Positions 34,118-43,243 of a stretch of 64,000 bases of DNA are shown piece by piece. The stretch is from an uncultured Bilophila sp. (lineage in GTDB: Bacteria; Desulfobacterota; Desulfovibrionia; Desulfovibrionales; Desulfovibrionaceae). Both the position numbers and the translations under genes were made by a program. The stretch is from contig CAJUHZ010000008.1 of the NCBI GenBank assembly GCA_910585945.1, forward strand, positions 33,630-97,629. Reading direction: 5' to 3'. Numbering within the stretch: position 1 is the first letter of the stretch; each line of letters starts with the position of its first letter. The notes under the pieces are model-generated. The model was not told the origin of the DNA. It made no database searches and was given only the letters and a program-made list of their open reading frames with translations.

Positions 34118-35554
34118 ATGGTGGAAAAACATGGCCTGTTCCGCTCCCTGCCCTCGGTTGACGCCTGCCTTGCAGCGTGGGCTGGCGCGCCTGACGCCCG
34201 GGCCGTGCCGCGTTCTCTTGCGCGGGATGCGATCCATGCCTTTCTGGAGGCGCGGCGCGAAGCGATCCGCCGTGGAGAAATAACCGCTCCGCTGGAGCTG
34301 TCCCTTGAAAATCTGAAGCCGGCCCTCCTCAAACACATCCGGGCCGAAGCGCGCCCCCACTTCCGCCGCGTGCTCAACGCCACCGGAGTGATCATCCATA
34401 CCAACATGGGACGCGCCGTACTGGCGGAAGAGGCTGTTGTCGCTGTCGATCAAGCCTGCAAGGGGTATTCCAACCTTGAACTGAACCTGGAAACCGGCCA
34501 GCGCGGCAGCAGGTACAGCCATGTGGAAGATCTGCTCCGCCGCCTGACAGGAGCCGAAGCGGCCCTTGTGGTCAACAACAATGCGGCGGCGGTTCTCATC
34601 ACGCTTGATTCACTCTGCGCGGGCGGCGAAGTCGTCATCGCCAGAGGGCAGCTTGTAGAAATCGGCGGAAGCTTCCGCATCCCCGAAGTCATGGAGCGAA
34701 GCGGCGCGACTCTGCGCGAAGTAGGCTGCACCAACCGCGTGCATCCACACGATTACGAACGAGCCATCAGCGAACGCACAAGCGCGCTTATGCGTGTCCA
34801 TACTTCCAATTACCGTATTATCGGTTTTCATAGCGACGTCTCCGTGTCGGAACTGGCCACTCTTGCCGAACAGCATGACGTGCCGCTTATTGAGGATCTC
34901 GGCAGCGGAAGCCTGATCGATTTCACGTCCCTTGGCTTGTGCGGAGAGCCGACAGTCCGCTCGATCATCGCGGCGGGAGCGCATGTGGTCACGTTTTCCG
35001 GCGACAAAACGCTCGGCGGGCCCCAGGCGGGAATCATCGTCGGCAAAAAAGCGTTTATCGACAAAATCAAAAAAAATCCTCTCAACCGGGCGTTGCGCAT
35101 TGACAAAATGACCCTGGCCGCGCTGGAAGCGACTCTGCGCCTCTATCTCGACGAGGATCTTGCGCGCGAACGTATTCCCGTCCTGCGCATGATTGCCCTG
35201 CCGCATGACGAAATCCGCCGCCGGGCGGCACGCCTTGCGGCCTGTCTGCGCCGTCGTTGCAGGGATTCGGAAATCTCGTTCCGCCTTGTGCCCGGCGAAT
35301 CGCGGGTGGGCGGCGGCGCGTTTCCCGAACGGCCCCTGCCTACTGTTCTTGTCCGTCTCGACACCGCCGTCTGCTCGCCTGAAAAGCTGAAAAATCGGCT
35401 TTTGCACGGAGATCCGGCGCTTGTCGGGCGTCTGGAAGACGACGCCTTCCATCTGGATCCGAGAACGCTTGCAGACGCCGAAATCCCGATGGCAGCCCGA
35501 CTGGTGGCGGAAGCTCTGGCACAACACTCCCTTAAAGGAACACTTTATGAATAA
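34118..35554 (+). CDS. selA: L-seryl-tRNA(Sec) selenium transferase
   Basis: 478-residue PLP enzyme converting seryl-tRNA(Sec) to selenocysteinyl-tRNA(Sec) with selenophosphate. It shows RVLNATGVIIHTNMGRAVLAEEA (in two blocks), GYSNLELNLETGQRGSR and the PLP lysine Lys297 in TFSGDKTLGGPQAG. The ATG at 34118 has AAGGA six bases upstream; an ATG at 34070 overlapping folC (ATGA) is an alternative. The gene implies that this organism makes selenoproteins, as sulfate reducers often do; selB, selC and selD are not in the window. Confidence 0.95.
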   Translation: MVEKHGLFRSLPSVDACLAAWAGAPDARAVPRSLARDAIHAFLEARREAIRRGEITAPLELSLENLKPALLKHIRAEARPHFRRVLNATGVIIHTNMGRAVLAEEAVVAVDQACKGYSNLELNLETGQRGSRYSHVEDLLRRLTGAEAALVVNNNAAAVLITLDSLCAGGEVVIARGQLVEIGGSFRIPEVMERSGATLREVGCTNRVHPHDYERAISERTSALMRVHTSNYRIIGFHSDVSVSELATLAEQHDVPLIEDLGSGSLIDFTSLGLCGEPTVRSIIAAGAHVVTFSGDKTLGGPQAGIIVGKKAFIDKIKKNPLNRALRIDKMTLAALEATLRLYLDEDLARERIPVLRMIALPHDEIRRRAARLAACLRRRCRDSEISFRLVPGESRVGGGAFPERPLPTVLVRLDTAVCSPEKLKNRLLHGDPALVGRLEDDAFHLDPRTLADAEIPMAARLVAEALAQHSLKGTLYE

Positions 35555-36956
35555 CGACCTTGCCTACTCCAGCCGAAACTGCTGGGAAGTCTATGCCGAC
35601 CGGCAATGTAAAATGGACGAGCTGGCCGAAAGGTACATGGCCTTTCTCTCTGCCAGTAAAACCGAAAGGGAAACCGTAAACAACGTCACGCAGATCCTGC
35701 GCGCGGCGTCGTACAGCGAGGATTTCGCAAACGAACGTGTCTTCCGGCACTACAGGGGCAAGGCGATCTTTGTGGCCCGCCGCGGGAGAAAGCCGTTGCG
35801 CGATGGGGTACGCCTGATCAGCGCGCATACGGACGCGCCGCGTCTTGATTTCAAACAGCGCCCTCTTCTGGAACAAGTCGGCGTCGGCCAGGCCAAAACG
35901 CATTATTACGGCGGCATCCGCAAATACCAGTGGCTGGCCCGGCCGCTCGCGGTGCATGGGGTCATCGTCAAGGAAGACGGCACGACGGTTGCTGTTTCCC
36001 TCGGAGAACATCCGTCCGATCCGGTGTTCACCATTGCGGACTTGCTCCCGCATCTGGCGCAAAAGGAGATGGGCAAAACCCTGTCAGATGCCTTTGAGGC
36101 CGAAAAGCTGAACGTCATTCTCGGGCACAGTCCGGAAAAAAAAGCTGACGGCGCGGAAAAAAAAGAGCAGACGGGCGACGCTGACAAGGCCAAGGACCAG
36201 GTCAAGGCGCGCATGCTCCGCCTGCTTCACGAACGGTACGGCGTCCGGGAGGAGGATCTTTTTTCTGCGGAGCTTCAGGTCGTCCCGGCCGGGCCGGCGC
36301 GCGCCGTAGGACTGGACAGCGCGCTTATCGGCGGTTACGGCCAGGATGATCGCGTCTGCGTGTACGCCTCCCTGGCGGCGCTGCTTGATGCCGAAGCGCC
36401 TGAGCACACATGTTGCCTCATTTACTGGGACAAGGAGGAAATCGGTTCGGAAGGTTCAACCGGAGCGCAGTCGCGCTTTATGGAATACTGCATGCGCGAT
36501 CTTGTGGAAACATGGGAACCCGACGCCAAGACGCGCGATGTTTTCCAGGCTTCCAAAGCGATTTCAGCGGACGTGCATGCGGCTATCGACCCCGACTGGC
36601 AGGATCTGCACGAAAAGCTCAACTCCGCCACTATCGGACACGGCCCGAGTTTTTCCAAATTTACGGGTTCGCGGGGCAAGTACGGCGCTAACGACGCCCA
36701 CCCCGAGTACATCGGCTGGCTGCGGAGCGTCCTCAATCAGCGGGGCATTCCCTGGCAAATGGCCGAACTCGGCAAGGTGGATCTCGGCGGCGGCGGCACT
36801 GTAGCCCTTTACCTCGCGGCCTACGGAATGGACACCATAGATATGGGGCCAGCCGTACTTTCCATGCACAGCCCCTTTGAACTTGTGTCCAAAGCGGATC
36901 TCTACGCCACCAAGCTGGCCTACCAGGCTTTTTTTGAAGCGGCTTCATGCCGTTAA
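35547..36956 (+). CDS. M18 family aminopeptidase
   Basis: 469-residue zinc aminopeptidase of the M18 family. Metal ligands are visible in SAHTDAPRLDF (His/Asp), the bridging Asp in GGYGQDDR, the catalytic glutamates in YWDKEEIGSEG, the Asp in ADVHAAIDPD and the C-terminal histidine in SMHSPFE. A charged insertion (KKADGAEKKEQTGDADKAKDQ, ~residues 195-215) is longer than in common homologues. The start has AAGGA upstream and overlaps the selA stop by eight bases, so it is coupled to selA. Confidence 0.93.
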   Translation: MNNDLAYSSRNCWEVYADRQCKMDELAERYMAFLSASKTERETVNNVTQILRAASYSEDFANERVFRHYRGKAIFVARRGRKPLRDGVRLISAHTDAPRLDFKQRPLLEQVGVGQAKTHYYGGIRKYQWLARPLAVHGVIVKEDGTTVAVSLGEHPSDPVFTIADLLPHLAQKEMGKTLSDAFEAEKLNVILGHSPEKKADGAEKKEQTGDADKAKDQVKARMLRLLHERYGVREEDLFSAELQVVPAGPARAVGLDSALIGGYGQDDRVCVYASLAALLDAEAPEHTCCLIYWDKEEIGSEGSTGAQSRFMEYCMRDLVETWEPDAKTRDVFQASKAISADVHAAIDPDWQDLHEKLNSATIGHGPSFSKFTGSRGKYGANDAHPEYIGWLRSVLNQRGIPWQMAELGKVDLGGGGTVALYLAAYGMDTIDMGPAVLSMHSPFELVSKADLYATKLAYQAFFEAASCR

Positions 36957-36968
36957 CGGAGACCTCCC

Positions 36969-37310
36969 ATGCCCATCGTCACGGCGGAACTTGGACCCTT
37001 TTTTCTTGTGCGTCTCACAGGCGATCTGACCATTGACAACGCGACAGACCTTGCTGCCAATATGGGAAAGCTTTTCACCGTGCGCGACCGGCGCGAATTC
37101 GTCCTTGACCTGTCCAAAGTCGGCAAAACGGATGCGGCCGGCATCGGCGCGGTGATCGCTTCCGCCGCAGTCGCCAGAGGCAAGGGACACCGCATTTATC
37201 TGTTTTCCCCTGCTCCCCACGTCCAAAAACAAATGGAGACGCAGGAAATAAGCGGATTGTTCCCCCTCATTGAAAATGAGCCGGATCTTGTCTCGCGCCT
37301 GCCTGACTGA
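36969..37310 (+). CDS. STAS-domain protein (anti-sigma-factor antagonist type)
   Basis: 113-residue single STAS domain (FFLVRLTGDLTIDNATDLAANMG; FVLDLSKVGKTDAAGIGAVIASA; VQKQMETQEISGLFPL). SpoIIAA-like proteins carry a phosphorylatable serine in a D-S-S/T-G motif; here the matching segment reads TDAAG, so the usual serine is absent and kinase control is doubtful. It lies 12 bases after the aminopeptidase with GGAGA upstream. Its partner kinase or anti-sigma factor is not nearby. Confidence 0.82.
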   Translation: MPIVTAELGPFFLVRLTGDLTIDNATDLAANMGKLFTVRDRREFVLDLSKVGKTDAAGIGAVIASAAVARGKGHRIYLFSPAPHVQKQMETQEISGLFPLIENEPDLVSRLPD

Positions 37311-37651
37311 TCGGCCCGGGGCGTCAGCATTCTTCATATCTGCCTGCACAACAATGCCCGCACACCCATGCGTGCATTGTTGTGCAGGATCGTTCCCGGA
37401 AAGAGCGCGTTTTCGACAAAGCGATCCTCATGAATTCCCCAAAGGGAAGTGACGCAATGAGTTGCAGGCGCTCACAAAACGGGTTGTGAAGGATGCCGGG
37501 GGCAAGACGGAATGCGCACAGGGCAGACGCTTCCTGTGGGGCTGCCCCGAATTTGTGCAATCAAATACTGGACAAGCAGACAAAGCCGTGTCACGGTAAT
37601 CGCCGTTTTGGCCCCAAGGCCGCTCCGATCGTTTGAAGGCAGGGATCCGTC
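37311..37651. other. Intergenic region with an R2 repeat, no gene seen
   Basis: This 341-base gap holds R2 copy B (37345-37400) and then ~200 bases with no family-like ORF. It presumably includes the promoter of the DUF3298 gene; no convincing promoter boxes were found by eye. Confidence 0.55.
37345..37405 (+). repeat. R2 hairpin repeat, copy B
   Basis: A perfect 13-bp stem, TGCACAACAATGC (37345-37357) with GCATTGTTGTGCA (37374-37386), is followed directly by GGATCGTTCCCGGAAAGAG. Compared with copy A the stem bases changed on both sides, so the pairing is conserved rather than the sequence. That pattern suggests selection on structure. Confidence 0.7.
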
Positions 37652-38344
37652 ATGGCATATTCTTTTCGTCTGTTTCTGGCCTGTCTTCTGGGCCTGCTTC
37701 TCCCCCAACTTGCAGCCGCTGCGGACGTGCGTAACGAAATGATCAGCAAGCAGACCGACAAACTGCGCATTGAGATTCAATACCCCGTTATCGGCCAGCC
37801 GCGCGCGGACGCCGACATCAGCGCCTGGGCGCAGCAACTGGCGCGGAATTTTGAAAATGATTACGCGCAGGAACCGATAGAGGAAGAGATGCCGTACGAA
37901 CTGCGGGCCACCTACACGATCTCGCGCCCCTCGGACCGGGCGATCAGCATCGCATGGGAGGTGGGTACATTTACCGGCGGCGCGCACGGCAACCTGGATA
38001 TCATCACCAAAACATACGATCTGCACGACGGCGCGCCCGTGGATATCCACGATTTGTTCAAGGATCTGGAAACCGCGCTCAATCATATGTCCGTCTGCTC
38101 ATACAACAGCCTTTCCGAATCGTTGGGGGATATGCGCGTGGAAGATATGCTGCGCGGCGGCACCACGCCGGATGCGGACAACTTTTCCAGCCTCGCGCTG
38201 ATCCCTTCGGGAGTGAGGATCTATTTCCAGCCGTATCAGGTAGCCCCTTGGGCGGCAGGTCCGCAGACGGTGGACGTGTCCCTTGAAGATCTCATGGAGG
38301 CGGAACCGCGCCTTGATTTGTGGGGCCGGCCCGCCCGGCCATAG
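37652..38344 (+). CDS. Exported DUF3298/RsiV-like protein
   Basis: 230-residue protein with an N-terminal signal peptide (FRLFLACLLGLLLPQLAAAA). DUF3298-like sequence follows: RIEIQYPVIGQPRADADISAW near the N-terminus and VGTFTGGAHGNLDIITKTYDL, LIPSGVRIYFQPYQVAPWAAG near the C-terminus, as in the extracytoplasmic part of RsiV. Unlike RsiV it has no anti-sigma anchor, so it is a periplasmic protein of unknown role. It is followed by mltA after six bases. Confidence 0.8.
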   Translation: MAYSFRLFLACLLGLLLPQLAAAADVRNEMISKQTDKLRIEIQYPVIGQPRADADISAWAQQLARNFENDYAQEPIEEEMPYELRATYTISRPSDRAISIAWEVGTFTGGAHGNLDIITKTYDLHDGAPVDIHDLFKDLETALNHMSVCSYNSLSESLGDMRVEDMLRGGTTPDADNFSSLALIPSGVRIYFQPYQVAPWAAGPQTVDVSLEDLMEAEPRLDLWGRPARP

Positions 38345-38350
38345 CGTGTC

Positions 38351-39535
38351 GTGATCCTCTCGTCCTGCCCATTCCGTCTCCTCACTGCGTGTCTTGCCGT
38401 GCTGCTGTGCACGGCGTGCGGCGGACGCCAGCCCGCGCCTCTGCCGTCGGCGGCAGACAAGCCTGTCGTCATTGAGCCGGCAACGCACGCCGGCATCTTT
38501 CCAGTGCGTGAAGAAGAAGCGAAACGACTGTGCGGCCTGCTCTCAGCCGGCCGGCAGAAACTTGCCTCCTGGAACGACATGGCGTTCGCCGTAGAACAAA
38601 GCTTGGCGTATGTGCGTTGTCAGCCGCAGGAGCAGGTGCTCTTTCATGCATGGGATCGCCCCGTTTCCTACGGCGACATGGCCGAAGCGCTCACGCGTTT
38701 CAAGGCGCTCCTGCCCCGCCTTGACGCCGAACCGGAACTGCTCGCCTCCGCGTTCACCTGGTACCGTGTGGGACCCGATTTCGGCTTTACCGGTTATTAT
38801 GAACCCGAACTCGCCGCCTCGCCGGTGCGCACCAACCGTTTCCGTCATCCGTTGTACTCAAAGCCGCCGGAACTTTCCCGCAAAAATCGCCGCAAGGCGT
38901 TCCATACCCGACACGCAATCGACCGCAAGGGCGCATTGGCCGGACGCGGGCTGGAAATAGCCTGGACGGACGATCCGGTGGAAGTGTTCATTCTGCATAT
39001 TCAGGGATCAGGGCGTCTGCGATACGCCGACGGACGAGTGCGGCACGCGCTCTACGCCGGTCAGAACGGCCGAAAGTACGTCTCGCTTGGCCGGATCATG
39101 CGAGAACGCGGTCACCTCCCGGCCGACGGCATCAGCATGGACAGCATCCGGGACTGGCTCGCCCGGCATCCCGCAGAGCGCGACGCCCTCCTGGACACCA
39201 ATCCAAGTTACGTCTTTTTCCGCCTGTCCGACGAACCTTCCCAGGGCAGCATGGGACGTCCGCTCACCCCCTGGGTGAGCGTGGCCACAGATCAGAAGGC
39301 GCTTCCCAATGGTTGTCTCGCATTCATGTCTGTGGATCTGCCTGCTGAGCAGGGAAAAAGCGTTTCCTTCCATGCCCTCACCCTGCCGCAGGACAAGGGC
39401 GGGGCCATTCGCGGGCATAGGGTGGACCTCTTCTGTGGCCACGGCCCGGAGGCGGAACGGGTTGCGGGCAATCTCAATGCGCGGGGGGCGGTTTTTGTGC
39501 TCCTGCCCCGCTATGTTCTCCCATCCGGCGCATAA
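38351..39535 (+). CDS. mltA: Membrane-bound lytic murein transglycosylase A
   Basis: 394-residue peptidoglycan lytic transglycosylase. The GTG start gives a lipoprotein-like signal with Cys23 after LLCTA. The MltA core is visible: FGFTGYYEPELAASPVRT, VEVFILHIQGSGRLRYADG, NPSYVFFRLSDEPSQGSMG, LPNGCLAFMSVDLP, and the 3D domain GAIRGHRVDLFCGHGPEAERVAG (part) with its conserved aspartate. It cleaves glycan strands with 1,6-anhydro products. It is coupled to the DUF3298 gene. Confidence 0.93.
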   Translation: MILSSCPFRLLTACLAVLLCTACGGRQPAPLPSAADKPVVIEPATHAGIFPVREEEAKRLCGLLSAGRQKLASWNDMAFAVEQSLAYVRCQPQEQVLFHAWDRPVSYGDMAEALTRFKALLPRLDAEPELLASAFTWYRVGPDFGFTGYYEPELAASPVRTNRFRHPLYSKPPELSRKNRRKAFHTRHAIDRKGALAGRGLEIAWTDDPVEVFILHIQGSGRLRYADGRVRHALYAGQNGRKYVSLGRIMRERGHLPADGISMDSIRDWLARHPAERDALLDTNPSYVFFRLSDEPSQGSMGRPLTPWVSVATDQKALPNGCLAFMSVDLPAEQGKSVSFHALTLPQDKGGAIRGHRVDLFCGHGPEAERVAGNLNARGAVFVLLPRYVLPSGA

Positions 39536-39713
39536 ATGACCTTTGCCGCCGGACGCGAGTCTGGCGTGGCGCGAAAGGCGCCATGACTGAGCCAAAAAAC
39601 ACGTTTTTTGACGAATGTTCCCTCATAACCCAACCCTTGAAATCGCTCTGACGACTGCAAAAGCGGACAGCCGCCGTTTCGCGGGCGGTGTTTTCAGAGA
39701 TCTGCCGCGGAAG

Positions 39714-39744
39714 GAGCATTTCCGCGCACCATGCGAAAATGCTC
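39714..39744. terminator. Hairpin between converging mltA and the chaperone gene
   Basis: GAGCATTT (39714-39721) pairs with AAATGCTC (39737-39744), with a further CGC/GCG pair inside. It sits between two genes transcribed toward each other, so it could terminate both, though no T-run follows. A block at 39677-39705 (TTCGCGGGCGGTGTTTTCAG) recalls the R1 end. Confidence 0.45.
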
Positions 39745-39770
39745 TCCGTATGGCAAGGCGGCCGGGCGCG

Positions 39771-40220
39771 TTAAACCCTGATCATGCCCGTAGTAGCGTA
39801 AGGCGAAAACTCGCTCCCCGCGGCGGCTGTGTCCGCCGGGGAGGTCGAAGCCGGCAGGGCAAGCCACTCCTTCCAATAGCGCAACGCTTTGATGAACAAG
39901 GTCAACTGCGCCTCAAAAACCTCATAGGGCGTATCGCCGTACATAACGACATGCAGCGTGAAAACGTCACGGATCGTGTCGACGCCAATGCACGCCCCGC
40001 CTGTTTCACGGCCCAGGCAGTTGGCCGCCAGCAGGCGGGGGAAGGCGTCTTCCCGCCCCGAGGCGGACGCGATATCGGCCATGATGTACAGGGCATCGCC
40101 AGTCTGTTCAAAATCCACACTCTCATTGTCAAAAAGAACTCGGCAGGTTCCGCTTTCACTCAGACGCAAATCAACGCCCAGTTGCGCGCCAAGCATGGTC
40201 ACAAGTTCGCTTGCATTCAT
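39771..40220 (-). CDS. Type III secretion chaperone-like protein (CesT/Tir family)
   Basis: 149-residue small acidic protein. Order of elements fits class I type III chaperones: an N-terminal helix (ASELVTMLGAQLGV), beta strands (CRVLFDNESVDFEQTGDALYIMADIA) and a middle helix (FPRLLAANCLGRETGGA). A strand (VFTLHVVMYG) and the final helix (YEVFEAQLTLFIKALRYWKEWL) follow. Charge is strongly negative by count. The start at ATG 40220 has AAGGA six bases upstream. It lies just downstream of the large secreted-effector candidate, the usual place for a cognate chaperone. Confidence 0.75.
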   Translation of the reverse strand: MNASELVTMLGAQLGVDLRLSESGTCRVLFDNESVDFEQTGDALYIMADIASASGREDAFPRLLAANCLGRETGGACIGVDTIRDVFTLHVVMYGDTPYEVFEAQLTLFIKALRYWKEWLALPASTSPADTAAAGSEFSPYATTGMIRV

Positions 40221-40302
40221 GAACATTCCTTTCGGGTTTGAAAGCTCTTCCATACGGGAACAAGCCCCGGGGACGTTGCCGAACCCCGGGGTGCCAGCAC
40301 AA

Positions 40303-43065
40303 TCATCCGACGTTCAACACCGAGTCAATGATCGCCATGCCCGAACTCACGGCGGCGTATTCAGCCTGAATCGCCTGCATTTGGGGTGAGTTGTGGTCTA
40401 CCCTGCCCATATTTCGTTGGAGTGCGGACAGTTGTTCCTCCCCTTGCGCGTAGACCTCGCGCAGCCGATCCTCATTGGCACGGAGGGTCGCCACAAGATC
40501 CGGATTGCGATCCAGAAAGGCCTGCCGCGCATACAGATTGAGGGAGTAAGTTTCATCGGATCCCATTTCCCGGAGTTCGTCAGCGGGAAAAACCGCATGG
40601 GCCATTTCATCCATCTGCGCCCCAATGGAGGAGAACAGCCCGAGGATCTCCACATTGCTGATCGCAGGTTCGCCAAGCGCGACAGTCAGTCCGGAATCGT
40701 TCATCCGCCCCGCTATGGTGACGCAATGACGCAGGAAATCAGGGCTTTTCAGGCTGCTGTTCGTCAGAATGTCGTCCTTCCAGTGGTCCGCCAACTCGGG
40801 AGAGAGGCCGAGAGCGTCAACAGAGGCGAACAGTCCCGTTTTTCCCCCAAGAAAAGTATCCGTAATTCTCTTGTACCCATCAAGGATCTCGTGAGAAGAT
40901 GGCATGGAAGCCGGATCCGTTTCCGCCTTGCCGCACCGTTCATGAATGGCCTGCTGCAAATAGTGGTATTTTCCACCCCGCCCGATCGTCACCACATTGA
41001 GACGATCCCGCACGGTCTGCTCTGGCAGGCCGGTCGCCTCGCTCATTGCCGTATAGATGTGATCCAGCCCGCCACGCCAGGCGGCCTGGATGTCGTTTTC
41101 CACACGCAGGAGCGTGCCGGCTTCCGGCAGACTGTCCAGGATGGATCGCACATCCGCGCGATTTCGGGTTCCGGCAAGGGCGTCCGCAAGTTCGGGATGA
41201 CGCTTCCGAAGCATACCCAGTACATGGGAGACGCCTTCGGCGTCCACCCTGAGGTCCATAGCCCGGGCCATATCGCCCAGAAGCGAGCGGCAGGCCCCAT
41301 ACGCCGCGGCCGGGCGGGCGCTTGTCTCAAGCATCGCGCCCAAGTCTTCGGAACTGACCGGAGAAGCAGCCTGACGCACCGTAGCCGCGAGAAGAGAGGA
41401 GACTCTTGAGTCCGCCACTGGGTTCCATGCGCCCATGGCCTGCAACGAATCCCCCTCGGGCAGACAATCCTCGCCGAAAGCCGCGCGCAGGTGCGCGACG
41501 CCCCTGTCCAGAGCCACGGCGTGAGGGAGCGACATTTCCGCCCGGCCCAGGGAAGCGGCCAGCCCCTCATTGTGCGTCGCAGCGGGAGCAGGCGGATCCA
41601 GCAGCATCATCCGCGCATTCATGGCCGCCCCCATCAGGACGCTTGCCTGTTCGCCTTCAGGTGAATCCTCGCTGCTCTGTTCAAAGCCGGCCCCCATATC
41701 TTGCTCGGCCATACTGTTGAGCCGATCAACCAGTTCGGGCCTGGCCGCAAGAGCTTCTTGCAGGCCGGGAACCGCATCAAGCATGGCTTGCGCCGCATAA
41801 TAGCGCGCGTTACCCTGTCCATCGCCGCCAAGCTGCTCCCAATCGGCCGCGCCGTAGTGCTCCACCAGCGAGTTTTCAAGCCTTGCGCCAAGGCTTTCCA
41901 TCAACCCGAGGATCTCCCTGTCGCTGAATTCTCCCGCCGGGGCCTGCAAAGCCGTCAACAGCGCGCCGGCATCAACTTGTGATCCGGCGGCATGAAAGCT
42001 GACGAACAGTTCGCTGTCATCCAGCGTGCGTTCGCTCAGGGCGCTCGCTTTCCACATATCCGCAAGATTCGGGGAAAGGCCGAGGCCGTCCACAGAGGCG
42101 AAAAGGCGGGACTTCTGGGCCACAAAGCGGTCGGCCTTTTCCTGAAAGGCGGCAGAAAGCGCCTCGCCCTCCAGACTTGTTTCTCCAGACAAAAGGTCTT
42201 GCACAAGATAGGTGAAGCTGGTTTCCAGCTTATCAAGAGACACCTGCCGGCGAACAGCGGCCTCGCTCAGGCCCGTGGCCTCGGCCAGATGCGTAATGGC
42301 CGCCTCTTTCGCTTGCGCCTGCGCATTGCTTATGGCCTGTTTCAGGTTGATGTAGGCAGTTACCCGGGGCATGGCCGTGTCCAACACTCTCTCTACGGCG
42401 GCCCTGTCTCCGCAGCCGCGCAACTCGGCACGCAGATCCGCCGCCCCCTGCAAAAAATGGGACTGGAGGAGATTGCTTCTGCCTTCGCTGTAACCAATGC
42501 CCGCGCTGTAGTCGCCCATACGCTTTTGCAGAGCCTGTTCGCCCATAACTCCGGCGCCCTTTTCCAGAATGAGGGCGCGCAGGGCCGGGGCAGACACTTC
42601 GTCCGGCGCAGCCTGCAAGGCAGACCCCAGTTCCGTGCGCAGAGAGAAGCCGCCGGGCAATGTGCCCAGTGTGGCCCCGTTCGGAACAAGATCTGCTCCG
42701 AAACGGGCGCGCAGTTCATCAAAGGCTTCCCGCACCGCCGCCTGGTGCTCCACAGGCACATTGCCGTGCGCCAGGCCGTCGGCAAGGCTTCTATTGAAGA
42801 TATCGGCACGAGGTTGCGCCGGCGGAAGATCCTGAACAGGCGCACGCGGTTCGGGCGCGGCCCCGGCACGAGCGTGGTGAACGATCGCGCGGATCCCTTC
42901 GGAAATCCCCAAGGTGAAAATGCCGGCGACAATACGCCCCGCAAGAGCTGCGGCAGAAGGCCGCGCGCCGTGCAGTTCGGCAGGGGCTCCCGTGCCGCCC
43001 TGCGGCGTCGCCTGCTGCACATCTTGTCTCATCACGCCGGCGTTGATCTGGGCTATCTGGGACAT
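40303..43065 (-). CDS. Large candidate type III secreted effector with internal duplication
   Basis: 920-residue protein of no recognised family. The first ~35 residues are polar and Ser/Gln/Ala-rich without a Sec signal, then a hydrophobic stretch (AALAGRIVAGIFTLGISEGIRAIV, ~38-62). Two homologous ~370-residue modules follow (~90-455 and ~500-875); both carry LFASVD-G/A-LGLSP and ADxWK, and EILGL with two glutamine/alanine-rich helices. The region is nearly all helical, no enzyme motif is evident, and a gene for a CesT-like chaperone lies directly downstream. The start has GAGGA before ATG 43065. Function is unknown; secretion is inferred. Confidence 0.7.
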   Translation of the reverse strand: MSQIAQINAGVMRQDVQQATPQGGTGAPAELHGARPSAAALAGRIVAGIFTLGISEGIRAIVHHARAGAAPEPRAPVQDLPPAQPRADIFNRSLADGLAHGNVPVEHQAAVREAFDELRARFGADLVPNGATLGTLPGGFSLRTELGSALQAAPDEVSAPALRALILEKGAGVMGEQALQKRMGDYSAGIGYSEGRSNLLQSHFLQGAADLRAELRGCGDRAAVERVLDTAMPRVTAYINLKQAISNAQAQAKEAAITHLAEATGLSEAAVRRQVSLDKLETSFTYLVQDLLSGETSLEGEALSAAFQEKADRFVAQKSRLFASVDGLGLSPNLADMWKASALSERTLDDSELFVSFHAAGSQVDAGALLTALQAPAGEFSDREILGLMESLGARLENSLVEHYGAADWEQLGGDGQGNARYYAAQAMLDAVPGLQEALAARPELVDRLNSMAEQDMGAGFEQSSEDSPEGEQASVLMGAAMNARMMLLDPPAPAATHNEGLAASLGRAEMSLPHAVALDRGVAHLRAAFGEDCLPEGDSLQAMGAWNPVADSRVSSLLAATVRQAASPVSSEDLGAMLETSARPAAAYGACRSLLGDMARAMDLRVDAEGVSHVLGMLRKRHPELADALAGTRNRADVRSILDSLPEAGTLLRVENDIQAAWRGGLDHIYTAMSEATGLPEQTVRDRLNVVTIGRGGKYHYLQQAIHERCGKAETDPASMPSSHEILDGYKRITDTFLGGKTGLFASVDALGLSPELADHWKDDILTNSSLKSPDFLRHCVTIAGRMNDSGLTVALGEPAISNVEILGLFSSIGAQMDEMAHAVFPADELREMGSDETYSLNLYARQAFLDRNPDLVATLRANEDRLREVYAQGEEQLSALQRNMGRVDHNSPQMQAIQAEYAAVSSGMAIIDSVLNVG

Positions 43066-43165
43066 GCCGTTCTCCTCTTTTCCATATGAGGTTGGGGGGA
43101 CATGAATACGGGATGCGCCAAAAAAGTTGGCTCCTCTCTGTCCCACTTTCTCACTTCAAGCAAAT

Positions 43166-43194
43166 ACTATACCAGCGTCCATGGAGACAGCCAA
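43166..43194 (-). promoter_or_regulatory. Candidate promoter of the effector-chaperone unit
   Basis: On the minus strand TTGGCT (43189-43194) and TATAGT (43166-43171) are separated by 17 bases, a good sigma-70-like pair, about 100 bases before the effector ATG. The long leader is compatible with extra regulation. Confidence 0.5.
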
Positions 43195-43243
43195 TGGGCA
43201 CGGTTGAAGTCGTTTCCCGGGCGTCGCTCCGGAATGAGCCGCG

